Shown: positions 54,472-63,334 of the stretch, in pieces
Position numbering within the stretch: the first letter of the stretch is position 1
How the letters are laid out: each line of letters begins with the position of its first letter
Assembly: GCF_027941955.1 (NCBI RefSeq)
Contig: NZ_CP115960.1
Coordinates: forward strand, 62,001-126,000
Origin: Sphingomonas sp. 7/4-4
Lineage (GTDB): Bacteria; Pseudomonadota; Alphaproteobacteria; Sphingomonadales; Sphingomonadaceae
Direction: 5' to 3'
Length of the DNA stretch: 64,000 nt
Notes under the pieces: generated by a model
Seen by the model: the letters and a program-made list of their open reading frames with translations, nothing else
Database searches by the model: none
What the model was told of the DNA's origin: nothing
Program-made: the position numbers and the translations under genes

Positions 54472-57146
54472 ATGAATTCCGGCGATTTGCAGCGCGCTGT
54501 AGAACTTGCGCGAGCCCATGCGCCTTTCCTTTCGATGCTTGCCGATCGCGAGTCGCAACTGCTCGACAATCTGGAGGAAGCCCTCGCAGATCCTTTGAGA
54601 TCTGCGCGTTCTTTCGAAGGCGAAATGGCGGAGTCGCGGCGCTTGCGGTTCGAACGGCGAAGGCTCGCCTTGCTGGTAGCGCTCGGCGATCTGTCGGGCC
54701 GGTTCGATCTCACGCGTGTGACCGGGCTCCTCAGCGATTTCGCCGACGACGCATTGGATCGCGCCATCCGCACGGCGATCCGGGAGCGGACGCCCGATGT
54801 CGAACCGCGCGGCTTCGCGGCGATCGCGCTGGGCAAATTGGGCAGCCGCGAACTCAATTATTCGTCGGATATCGATCCGATCCTGATCTTCGATCCCGTG
54901 ACCTTGCCGTGCAAGCCGCGCGAGGCGCCCGAGGACGCCGCGGTGCGGATCGGCCGGCGGGTGATCGAATTGCTCCAGTCGCGCGACGCCGACGGCTATG
55001 TGATGCGCGTCGACCTGCGGCTGCGGCCCTCGCCCGAGGCGACGCCGATCGCGCTGCCGGTCGACGCAGCGATTTCCTATTATGAATCGCAGGCGCTGCC
55101 CTGGGAGCGCGCGGCGTTCATTCGCGCCCGTGCCTGTGCCGGCGACATCGCGCTGGGCGAAGCATTCCTCGCGGCGATCCGGCCGTTCGTGCGGCGCCGC
55201 GCGGTCGATTACGGGACGATCCGAGAAATCCGCGACATCTCGCGCCGGATCCGCGACCATTATGCCCAGGCACAGGCTTTCGGCCCCAAATACGATCTGA
55301 AGCGTGGCCGCGGCGGCATCCGCGAAGTCGAGTTCTTCGCGCAGATCCACCAGCTCATCCATGGCGGGCGTGATCCGGCGCTGCGCGTGCCCGCGACCCG
55401 CGACGCGCTCGCGGCCCTGGCCGCGGACGGACGGATCGATGCCGACGACGCGGCGGCGCTCAGCGCGGCCTATACCGAGCTGCGCACCGTCGAGCACCGG
55501 TTGCAGATGGTCGACGATCTCCAGACGCATACGCTGCCGGCCGGGCAGGAAGCGCTCGACAACGTCGCAGCGCTGCACGGCCTACGGGACGGCGCCGCGC
55601 TGATCGAGCGGCTGCGCCCGCATGTCGAGCGGACGGGGCGCGTCTATGATGCGCTTGCCGGCGAGGAGGAACCGCGGCTCCCCGCCGATCCCGAGACGCT
55701 GGAGGCCTGCCTGAAGGAAGCCGGATTCGACCATCCGGCGGGCGCGCTCCGCATCGTCGAGGGCTGGCGCGGTGGCGGCTATCCGGCGCTGCGCAGCCCG
55801 CAGGCGCGCGAGGCGCTCGAGGCGCTGCTCCCCGGATTGATCGCCGCCTTCGCGCAGGCGCCCGACTCCACGCATGCGATCACCCGCTTCGACGCGATGC
55901 TCTCGCGGCTGCCGAGCGCGATCAATTTCTTCCGGCTGCTCGAGGCGCAGCCGGGGCTTCGACAGCTGATGAGCACGATCCTGTGCCACGCGCCGACCCT
56001 GGCCGAGCAGCTCGGGCGGCGTGCCGAATTGCTCGACGGGCTGATCGACGCGAGCGCGCTCGACCCCGTCGCCGATATCCCGACGCTGATCGGGGAAATG
56101 GCGGCACGCGAGCGCGGCGCCGACTATCAATGGCAGCTCGAGCATGTCCGCCGGCTGGTCGGCGAGAAACGCTTCGCGCTGGGCGCGCAGATCGTCGCGG
56201 GGGCAAGCGACCCGCTCGAAGTATCCTATGGCTATGCGCGGATCGCCGAGGCGGCGATCGAAGTGCTCGCACGCGCCACGGTCGACGAATTCGAGCGCGC
56301 GCATGGCCGGGTGCCGGACAGCGAATTGGTGATCCTCGCGCTCGGCCGGATGGGGGACAGGCGCTCACCCACGCCTCGGATCTCGACTTGATCTACCTGT
56401 TTACCGGCGATTATTCGGCCGAGTCCGATGGGCCCAAGCCGCTCGGCGCAGTGATCTATTACAATCGGCTCGCGCAGCGGGTGACCGCCGCTTTGTCGGT
56501 CGCGACTGCCGCGGGGCCGCTCTACGAAGTCGATACGCGGCTGCGACCCTCGGGCGCGCAGGGGCCGCTTTCGGTCTCGCTCGACGGGTTCGCGCGCTAC
56601 CAGCGCGAGGACGCGTGGACATGGGAGCATATGGCGCTGACCCGGGCGCGGCCGATATTCGGTTCGTCGGGCGCGCGCGATGCGGTGCAGGCGATCGTCG
56701 ACGACGTGCTGAACGGCGCGCGGCCCGAGCGCGACATCCTGGCGGACGCGATCCGGATGCGCGAGGAGATGGCGACGCACAAACCGCCCGCGGGGCCGCT
56801 CGACGCCAAGCTGCTTCCCGGCGGGCTGGTCGATCTCGAATTCGCGGTCCATGTGCTCCAGCTGCGCCACAAGACCGCCTTCACGCCACGCCTGCGCGAG
56901 GCGATCCGGCTGCTCGCGGCGAAGGGGCTGATGCCCGAGACGATGGTCGAGGCGCATGCATTGCTTTCGCGGCTGCTGGTCACGTTGCGCCTCGTCGCGC
57001 CCGATGCGCAACCTCCGGCAGAGACTACCCAGGCGCTGATCGCCCGCGCGGTCGGGCTGGAATCCTGGAACGCAGTGGTTGCCTCGCTCGAAGCGACCCG
57101 GCAGGAGGTGGCGGCGTGCTGGGCGGCGATCCGCGCCGGCGGCTGA
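54472..57146 (+). CDS. glnE: Bifunctional glutamine synthetase adenylyltransferase/deadenylase GlnE, one frameshift
   Basis: Adds and removes AMP on glutamine synthetase under PII control. About 891 residues. N-terminal nucleotidyltransferase domain (FAAIALGKLGSRELNYSSDI with DPILIFDP, VMRVDLRLRPSPEATPIALP, YYESQALPWERAAFIRARA), KRGRGGIREVEFFAQ, then the second domain (ELVILALGRMGGQALTHASD, DLDLIYLF, VDTRLRPSGAQGPLSVSL, WTWEHMALTRARPIFG, LPGGLVDLEFAVHVLQL). A G is missing from the run at 56352-56356. Both active domains keep their G-x-x-D-x-D-type acids. ATG 54472 has AAGGG upstream. Confidence 0.93.
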
Positions 57147-57159
57147 CGGAGACGAAGAG

Positions 57160-57624
57160 ATGATCGAGCAGGGCGACAAGCTGCCGGCAGTCGAGCTGGA
57201 GGGGGCCGAAGGAGCTTTCACGCTGTCCGACCGGAAAGGGCCGCTGCTGCTCTATTTCTACCCCAAGGACGATACCGCCGGCTGCACGCGCGAGGCGCAG
57301 GACTTCTCGGCGTTGTTGCCACAATTCAAGGCGTTGGGCATCGACCTTCTCGGCGTGTCGAAGGACAATGCGGCGAAGCACAGGAAGTTCGCCGCCAAAT
57401 ATGATCTCACCGTGCCGCTCGCGACCGACGCCGAAGGCGTGGCGATGGAAGCGTTCGGCGTGTGGGTCGAGAAGCAGCTCTACGGCCGCAAATATATGGG
57501 GATCGACCGCTCGACTTTCCTGTTCGCGGCGGACGGCACGCTGTTCCGCGCGTGGCGCAAGGTGCGCGTGCCCGGCCATGCCGAGCAAGTGCTTGCAGCG
57601 GCGCGGGAAATGCTCGGCACGTGA
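57160..57624 (+). CDS. bcp: Bcp/PrxQ-type peroxiredoxin
   Basis: Thiol peroxidase, 154 residues from ATG 57160. Seen: GDKLPAVELEGAEG, LLLYFYPKDDTAGCTREAQD with the peroxidatic Cys, LLGVSKDNAAKHRKFAAKYD, and STFLFAADG. The resolving Cys found five residues later in E. coli Bcp (C-x4-C) is replaced (TREAQD), so this looks like a 1-Cys form needing an outside thiol. It begins 13 bases after glnE and overlaps the next gene (GTGA). Confidence 0.9.
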   Translation: MIEQGDKLPAVELEGAEGAFTLSDRKGPLLLYFYPKDDTAGCTREAQDFSALLPQFKALGIDLLGVSKDNAAKHRKFAAKYDLTVPLATDAEGVAMEAFGVWVEKQLYGRKYMGIDRSTFLFAADGTLFRAWRKVRVPGHAEQVLAAAREMLGT

Positions 57625-58418
57625 CGCGCAGCGTTGCCGAGGCGGCGCGCGCGGTGCTGACTGCCGCCGAGCCGCTTGCCAAGGTGAAGGCGGCACGAGC
57701 GGCGGCGCGCGACTGGCGGCTGGGCCGGCTCGACCACCGCTTCGACATCGCGATGCCCGATCGGCCGGCGCGTCCCGAGCGCCCGGAACTGCTGCCACCC
57801 AACCGGATGCCGAGGCGCGGCAAGGGCGGTTCCGAACGCGGACGGATCGCACTGATCCACGCGCTGGCGCATATCGAATTCGCCGCGATCGATCTCGCCT
57901 TCGATGCGGTGGGGCGGTTCGGCGGGCAGTTCGCGCGCGGCTTCACCGACGACTGGATGCACGTCGGCGCCGACGAGGCGATGCACTTCGCATTGCTCGA
58001 CCGGCGACTGAAGCAGCTCGGCAGCCATTATGGTGCGATGCCCGCGCATGACGGTTTGTGGGACGCCGCGGCCGCCACTGCGCACGATCCGTTGGCACGA
58101 TTGGCGGTGGTTCCGATGGTGCTGGAGGCGCGCGGGCTCGACGTCACGCCGGCGACGATCAAGCGCTTCGAGGCGGCCGGCGATGGCACCACCGCACGCA
58201 TTTTGACGCGCATTTTTAACGACGAAATACGCCATGTTCGGGCCGGCACGACCTGGTTCGAATCGGCATGCGAGCGGCAAGGTTTCGTAGCCGAAACGAC
58301 TTGGCAAGCGCTGGTCGGCACCTATTTCCGCGGTGTGCTGAAGCCTCCATTCAACGACTCAGCGCGCGACTCAGCCGGTCTGACGCGTGGTTACTACGCG
58401 CCTATTGCAGTCCCCTGA
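57621..58418 (+). CDS. DUF455 ferritin-like protein
   Basis: 265 residues from a GTG overlapping the bcp stop. Seen: RIALIHALAHIEFAAIDLAF, DDWMHVGADEAMHFALLDRR, PLARLAVVPMVLEARGLDVT, and ILTRIFNDEIRHVRAGTTWF. The repeated E-x-x-H pairs in a four-helix layout fit the DUF455 ferritin-like family with a di-metal site. Its chemistry is unknown. The coupling with a peroxiredoxin points to oxidative-stress or iron handling, by inference. Confidence 0.85.
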   Translation: MTRSVAEAARAVLTAAEPLAKVKAARAAARDWRLGRLDHRFDIAMPDRPARPERPELLPPNRMPRRGKGGSERGRIALIHALAHIEFAAIDLAFDAVGRFGGQFARGFTDDWMHVGADEAMHFALLDRRLKQLGSHYGAMPAHDGLWDAAAATAHDPLARLAVVPMVLEARGLDVTPATIKRFEAAGDGTTARILTRIFNDEIRHVRAGTTWFESACERQGFVAETTWQALVGTYFRGVLKPPFNDSARDSAGLTRGYYAPIAVP

Positions 58419-58538
58419 TTTCTCAGGGCAAACCCCGATCCGTCCAGACGCGGAGGGGCTCTGCCGGGACAATGGAATTTTTTGCAGGCCGATCACCGGG
58501 TCGCATCGGTGCGCGCTTGCCTGAATCGCCGGGGACTC

Positions 58539-59721
58539 ATGGCTGACGTTTCGAACTATAAGAATGCGAACCTAGGCAAGCGGTTCCGCAATTTTTTCAC
58601 CACCCGCGATTTTATTTTCCACGACGGCCGCGATCTGCGTCGCTTCAGCGTTGCCGGCCGCACCCAGGCGCTGTTCGCCGGCGTCGCGGCGATCACCGTG
58701 CTGTTCTCGGGCTATGGCGTGTCGCAGGCGATGGCCGGTGCGATTGCCGTCAGTGGCGTGAGCGCGGCTCCGGGTTCGCCCGAAGCGCAGGTCGCCAGGA
58801 TGCGCGCGCAAGTCGCGAAGATGCAGGCCGAAGTCGCCGCCGCGAAGGAAGCCGCCAAGCTCCAGGCGGCGCGCGTCGAGCAGCGCCAGGCGCTGATCTC
58901 GGCAGTGCTTTCGGGCAAGACCGATCCCGCCGCGCTCGATGCCGCGCTCGCCGACGTCACCCCGCTGACCAGCGCCGTCGCCGCCGAGATGCTCGGGCCG
59001 CTGCGCGAAGTCGAGCAGCGCCAGGTCGCACTCGCCGGCAAGGCCCGCGTCGCCGGTGAGGCGCGCTACCAGCAGACCGCCAGCCATTTCCGCCGCCTCG
59101 GCCTCGCACCCGAGCGCTTCGTAAAGGGCGGCATGGGCGGCCCGTACGAGCCGATGGACGACAATGACGGCGCCGCCGGTTCGGATCTCGGCCGAAAGCG
59201 CCGATGCCCAGTTCCGCGCATTGTTCCTGACCTGGAAGAAGCTCGATGCGCTCGAGCAGACGGTGATCTCGATCCCGTCGATGCAGCCGGTCGACAAATT
59301 GCTGTTCACGTCGAGCTTCGGCGTACGTTCGGATCCGTTCCGCGGCACCGCGGCTATGCATGCCGGCGTCGACATCCCCGGCACGATCGGCACGCCGATC
59401 TACGCGACCGCCGACGGCGTAGTCAGCCATGCCGGCCGCCAGGGCGGCTATGGCAACCTCGTCCAGATCAACCACGGCCGCGGCATCGAGACGCGCTACG
59501 GCCACCTCTCGAAGATTCTCGTCGCCGACAACAGCCGTGTCCGCCGCGGCCAGATGATCGGCCTGATGGGCTCGACTGGCCGTTCGACCGGCAGCCACCT
59601 CCACTACGAAGTCCGTGTCGACGGAAAGGCAGTCAATCCGATCCCGTTCCTCCAGACCGGCGAATATCTGACCGCGGCCCAGAGCCGTACGCAGGGCGGC
59701 GTGGGCGGCCCCGCGAAGTAA
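58539..59721 (+). CDS. M23 family metallopeptidase, one frameshift
   Basis: About 394 residues. Cytoplasmic N-terminus, one membrane segment (LFAGVAAITVLFSGYGVSQA), a coiled coil (ARMRAQVAKMQAEVAAAKEA and on) and a C-terminal LytM/M23 domain: LLFTSSFGVRSDPFRGTAAM, HAGVDIPGTIGTPIYATADG, GNLVQINHGRGIETRYGHLS, and STGRSTGSHLHYEVRV. The zinc ligands H-x-G-x-D and H-x-H are present, so it may be an active endopeptidase. The frame breaks near 59186 (extra base in GGATCTCGG). The coiled coil suggests an EnvC-like divisome factor or a cell-wall hydrolase. Confidence 0.88.
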
Positions 59722-59851
59722 GAGGCAGGAGAGGAGAGGGGCTGCCCGACGAGGCGGCCCCCACCCGCGCCGCCCTCCTGGTCGCTTCCGAAGTATAGGC
59801 GTTCGGCGTTGATACATTGCACCCCCGAACGGGCGCGCCTATCTCCTTCGC

Positions 59852-60193
59852 ATGGCCACCGTCCTTAGCTCCGATATTGCCCTGACTCCCGCCGCTGCAG
59901 CGCGCGTGGCGGCGATCGCGGCGAAGCAGGGCAAACCGGCGATCCTCCGGCTCTCAGTCGAGGGCGGGGGCTGCTCGGGTTTCCAGTACAAATTCGGCAT
60001 GGCCGAGGCTCCGGAGGCCAACGACGCGGTTACCGAGACCGACGGCGTCCGCCTCTTGGTCGATTCGATCAGCCTCGATCTCGTGCGCGGCGCGCAGGTC
60101 GATTTCGTCGACAATCTCGGCGGCGCCCATTTCGCGGTGACCAATCCCAATGCGGCCTCGGGCTGCGGCTGCGGCACCAGCTTCTCGGTCTGA
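59852..60193 (+). CDS. erpA: A-type Fe-S cluster carrier (ErpA/IscA-like)
   Basis: 113 residues. Seen: LTPAAAARVAAIAAKQGKPA, LRLSVEGGGCSGFQYKFGMA, GVRLLVDSISLDLVRGAQVD and ASGCGCGTSFSV. The three Cys (C-S-G-F and C-G-C-G) are the ligand set of A-type carriers that pass 2Fe-2S or 4Fe-4S clusters to target enzymes. ErpA is chosen over IscA because no isc genes are here and the SGCGCG end fits; the choice is not certain. Confidence 0.85.
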   Translation: MATVLSSDIALTPAAAARVAAIAAKQGKPAILRLSVEGGGCSGFQYKFGMAEAPEANDAVTETDGVRLLVDSISLDLVRGAQVDFVDNLGGAHFAVTNPNAASGCGCGTSFSV

Positions 60194-60248
60194 TCCGGTC
60201 GCGCCGCTACGGCTGGCGCTGCGTGACGCGTGCCGCTAACCAGCGAGC

Positions 60249-61019
60249 ATGAAAATCGTCACGTACAACGTCAACGGGATCAAGGCGCGCATGGAGCGCC
60301 TGCTCGAATATCTCGATGAACAGAAGCCCGATATCGTATGTCTCCAGGAACTGAAGGGCGCCGACGAGACGCTGCCGGTCAAGGACATCGAGGCCGCGGG
60401 CTATGGCGCGGTGTGGCACGGACAGAAGGGCTTCAACGGCGTCGCGGTGCTCGCGCGCGGCGAACAGCCGATCGAGCGCCAGCGCGGGCTCGAAGGCGAT
60501 CCCGAGGATGCGCACAGCCGCTATATCGAAGTCGAAGTGGGCGATCTGGTGGTCGCTTCGATCTACCTGCCCAACGGCAATCCGCAGCCCGGCCCCAAAT
60601 TCGACTATAAGCTCAAATGGATGGAGCGGCTTGCAGATCGCGCCCGCGCATTGCTCGCCGAGGAGCGGCCGGTGGTGCTGGCGGGGGACTACAACGTCAT
60701 TCCCAATGACGACGACACCTTCTCGGTGCGCGCGATGGCGAGCGATGCGCTGATGCAGCCCGAATCCCGACAGCTTTATCGCAGCCTGCTCACGCAGGGC
60801 TGGACCGACGCGCTGCGGACGCGCTTCCCCAACGGCGGCATCTGGACCTTCTGGGACTATCAGGCCGGCTGCTGGCAGCGCGACGCGGGTTTCCGTATCG
60901 ATCATCTGCTGCTCAGCCCGCGAGCCGCCGACCGGCTGGCGGGCGCGGGCGTCGACAAGGACTATCGCGGCCGCGAACGCGCCAGCGATCACGCCCCGAC
61001 CTGGGTGAGCCTGCGCTAG
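60249..61019 (+). CDS. xth: Exodeoxyribonuclease III
   Basis: AP endonuclease and 3'-5' exonuclease in base-excision repair. 256 residues. Seen: MKIVTYNVNGIKARMERLLE, CLQELKGADETLP (metal Glu), WHGQKGFNGVAVL, VVASIYLPNGNPQPGPKF, VVLAGDYNVIPNDDD (catalytic Asp), IWTFWDYQAGCWQRDAGFRI with DHLLLSP, and ERASDHAPTW (catalytic His). The frame is intact. The third palindromic repeat begins 12 bases past the stop. Confidence 0.95.
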   Translation: MKIVTYNVNGIKARMERLLEYLDEQKPDIVCLQELKGADETLPVKDIEAAGYGAVWHGQKGFNGVAVLARGEQPIERQRGLEGDPEDAHSRYIEVEVGDLVVASIYLPNGNPQPGPKFDYKLKWMERLADRARALLAEERPVVLAGDYNVIPNDDDTFSVRAMASDALMQPESRQLYRSLLTQGWTDALRTRFPNGGIWTFWDYQAGCWQRDAGFRIDHLLLSPRAADRLAGAGVDKDYRGRERASDHAPTWVSLR

Positions 61020-61030
61020 GCCGCTTCCCT

Positions 61031-61110
61031 CGTCACCCCGGCCCTGAGCCGGGGTCCCGCTGCTTTTGACCGAGAAGAAGCGGGATCCCGACTCAAGGCC
61101 GGGATGACGG
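61031..61110. repeat. Palindromic dispersed repeat, copy 3
   Basis: Left arm CGTCACCCCGGCCCTGAGCC, right arm ending AAGGCCGGGATGACGG, with GCGGGA/TCCCGC inner palindromes. It is a diverged member of the set at 29174 and 46961. It lies downstream of xth and could act as a 3' structure. Confidence 0.8.
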
Positions 61111-61405
61111 AAATATATCAGCGGTCTGTTTGGGGTCTCAACCCAGATCGCAGCGCCTTCCGTTACGGAATCGGACACTGACGGTCGATACCGGACAGCG
61201 CCGACTGTCCCTTTCCGAACACCTCCGCGCATGATCCGCCAATTCTTGGCGTGTATTGCTGTGTTATAGCGGTGACTTGGAAGTGTAACACAGCTAAGCC
61301 TTTGAAATCCCATATCCCGACAAACTGGCACGGCCAATGCAATGCTTTGGTGGCAGGCGGCACGAGGGGGCGCCTGGTGTCTGAAAGTAACTGGGAGTCA
61401 GGGAT
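61111..61405 (+). promoter_or_regulatory. Intergenic region upstream of the paralogous secreted genes
   Basis: About 295 bases with no supported gene. It is notably AT-richer than its surroundings around 61250-61310. GGGAG lies some 15 bases before the ATG at 61406. The promoter of the two secreted genes should be here; I cannot place the boxes with confidence. Confidence 0.5.
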
Positions 61406-61678
61406 ATGTTTAGCACTCGCACCACCGGCCGCGTTTCGAGCGTCGCCGCCGCAATGATTGCCGCCGCGGTCCTCGTCGCAGGCGCGACCGCGCCGGCTTA
61501 TGCCTCGGATCCGAGCACCGAGACGGCCAAGGCTTCCGCCAAGGCCGGCGAAGGCAGGCGCTATTGCGTCAAACCGCAGGTCTCGACCGGAACGGTGTTC
61601 ACGCAAAAGACCTGCATGACCCGCGCGCAGTGGATCGCGAAGACCGGCGTGGATCCGGCCGCCCCGCAAAAGAAATAA
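61406..61678 (+). CDS. Small secreted Cys-pair protein, paralogue 1
   Basis: 90 residues: N-terminal signal ending PAYA, a short Ala/Lys-rich spacer (ETAKASAKAGEG) and a C-terminal unit RRYCVKPQVSTGTVFTQKTC, then MTRAQWIAKTGVDPAAPQKK. The unit Y-C-V, T-G, K-x-C, T-R-x-Q-W-I-A, G-x-D-P recurs in the next gene. The two Cys likely pair in the periplasm. Known only as a sphingomonad-type small protein; no function is established. Confidence 0.75.
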   Translation: MFSTRTTGRVSSVAAAMIAAAVLVAGATAPAYASDPSTETAKASAKAGEGRRYCVKPQVSTGTVFTQKTCMTRAQWIAKTGVDPAAPQKK

Positions 61679-61738
61679 GCGACCGTCACGAACGGCAGGC
61701 GCGGAGTCGCTTGCCAGCCCCTATCCGAGGAGAATATC

Positions 61739-62011
61739 ATGAAGAACCATATCATTTCCGGCGCGGCCGCAATGTTCGCAGCTACCTTGCTGGCCGGCGG
61801 CGCCGTTTCGCCCGCGATGGCCAAGTCCGATCCGACGACCGAGCCCAAGCCGCAATCCGACCAGGTGCAGCAGGAAAGCGCGAAGGAATCGAAGCAGAAG
61901 CTCTATTGCGTTGTCGACACCCTGACCGGAAGCCATCTCCGGACCAAGGAATGCCGTACGCGGGAGCAATGGATCGCGACCGGCTTCGATCCGCTCGAAG
62001 CCCGCAAGTAG
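61739..62011 (+). CDS. Small secreted Cys-pair protein, paralogue 2
   Basis: 90 residues: MKNHIISGAAAMFAATLLAG opens a signal ending PAMA, then a Gln/Lys/Glu-rich spacer and the unit KLYCVVDTLTGSHLRTKECR, then TREQWIATGFDPLEARK. It matches paralogue 1 in the Cys spacing and the T-R-x-Q-W-I-A block but differs in the spacer. GAGGAGA is a good ribosome site. It lies 60 bases after paralogue 1, and a terminator follows. Confidence 0.75.
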   Translation: MKNHIISGAAAMFAATLLAGGAVSPAMAKSDPTTEPKPQSDQVQQESAKESKQKLYCVVDTLTGSHLRTKECRTREQWIATGFDPLEARK

Positions 62012-62022
62012 CGGCCAGAGGC

Positions 62023-62057
62023 ACCCGCGGCGCAGTTGCGTACCCGCCGCGGGTTTC
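62023..62057 (+). terminator. Terminator after the paralogous secreted genes
   Basis: ACCCGCGGCG pairs with CGCCGCGGGT (12-base loop) and is followed by TTCCTC. It is a 10-bp perfect stem with a weak T run, between the rightward secreted gene and the leftward GNAT gene. Confidence 0.7.
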
Positions 62058-62060
62058 CTC

Positions 62061-63211
62061 TCAGAGCGACTTTTGGTAGATCACATATTCGCGGTTGATC
62101 CGGCTCTCGATCGTATCGGCGATCGCGATCATCCCCTGATTGTCGTCGAGGATCCAGCCGATCTCGCCGCGCTCCGCACCGTAATTGGGCACGGCCGCGC
62201 GGCGGATATATTCGATCATCATGAAGGCCAATTGGCTCGCCATGCGCGAGCTTTGCAGCCTTTTGACCACGCCCATCAGCGGCACGCGCATCGTGCGCGC
62301 CTTGGGCTTGCGCAGCCAGAGCAGCAGCTTCGCCCAGCCGAACGGCAGGAGCTTGCCCTTCAACGGCTTGAGCGGCTCGTTGAGATCGGGGAGGGTGACC
62401 ATGAACGCGACCGGCTCGCCTTCGAGCTCGGCGATCATGATCAAATCCTCGAAGACCAATGGCTTGAGCTTCTTGCCGACGTCATCGATCTCGGGCTGGG
62501 TGAGCGGCACGAACCCCCAATTGTCCGACCATGCATCGTTGAGGATCGCGAGGATGATCGCGGCTTCCTCGTCGAAGCGCTTCTTGTTGACCTTGCGGAT
62601 GCGGATCTTTGTATTCTTCTCACCCGCGGCGATGATGCGCTGGACGAGTGGGGGAAAGCCCTGGGTGATGTCTAGTTCATAGGTCAGCAGCTTCTTGGCG
62701 GGTGAATAGCCCAGCGCCTCGATCCAGCCCTGATAGCGCGCCGGGTGGTGCCCCATCAGCACCGTCGGCGAGTGATCGTGACCCTTTACCAGCAGTCCCG
62801 GCTCTTCCCAGATCGACAGGCTGACCGGCCCCAGCGCGCGGGTCATGCCCTTGTCCTTCAGCCATGCCTCGGCCTGGCCGATCATCGCGGCGGCGGTCTC
62901 GGCATCCTCGGCCTCGAACAGCCCCCAGAAGCCGGTGCCGGGGCCGAAACCCTGTTCGAGCGGCATCTCGAGCGCGAGCCGGTCGATATGCGCCGAGATG
63001 CGGCCGACGACCTTGCCGTCGCGCTCGGCGAGGAAGAGCTGAGCCTCGGCATGGCTGAACCAGCCGTTCTTCTTGGGATCGATCGTCGCCTTCACTTCGT
63101 CGCGCAGGGGGCGACCCAATGGGGATCGTCGCCGTTCAGGCGGTAAGCGAGCTCGACGAAAGCGTTGATATCCGCCTTGGTGACGACGGGGCGAATGGCA
63201 GGTGCGGGCAT
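62061..63211 (-). CDS. GNAT-fold N-acetyltransferase-like protein, one frameshift
   Basis: About 383 residues. ATG 63211 gives MPAPAIRPVVTKADINAFVE and LAYRLNGDDPHWVAP; a C missing from the GGGGG (minus CCCCC) at 63107-63111 then shifts to LRDEVKATIDPKKNGWFSHA. Seen next: FLAERDGKVVGRISAHID (central GNAT strand), FWGLFEAEDAETAAAMIGQA, GPVSLSIWEEPGLLVKGHDH, and LPFGWAKLLLWLRKPKARTM near the end. The length and pattern fit a double-GNAT family common in alphaproteobacteria; the acceptor is unknown. Confidence 0.78.
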
Positions 63212-63334
63212 GAACGCGAGCCTTTGACAGAGGTGCGCCGAAGTCCCGCCTGAGGGCCATGCTTGTCAAGCGGAACCTGTCCGGGCCCTGCCAAGCCCCT
63301 GTTGTTGCCCATATTGAGCCACTATCTAGAGGCA

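Noticed and set aside
54199..55578. Minus-strand frame of 459 codons opposite glnE
   Set aside because: Most of it is the shadow of glnE. Only the last 62 codons outside glnE look coding and are annotated separately.
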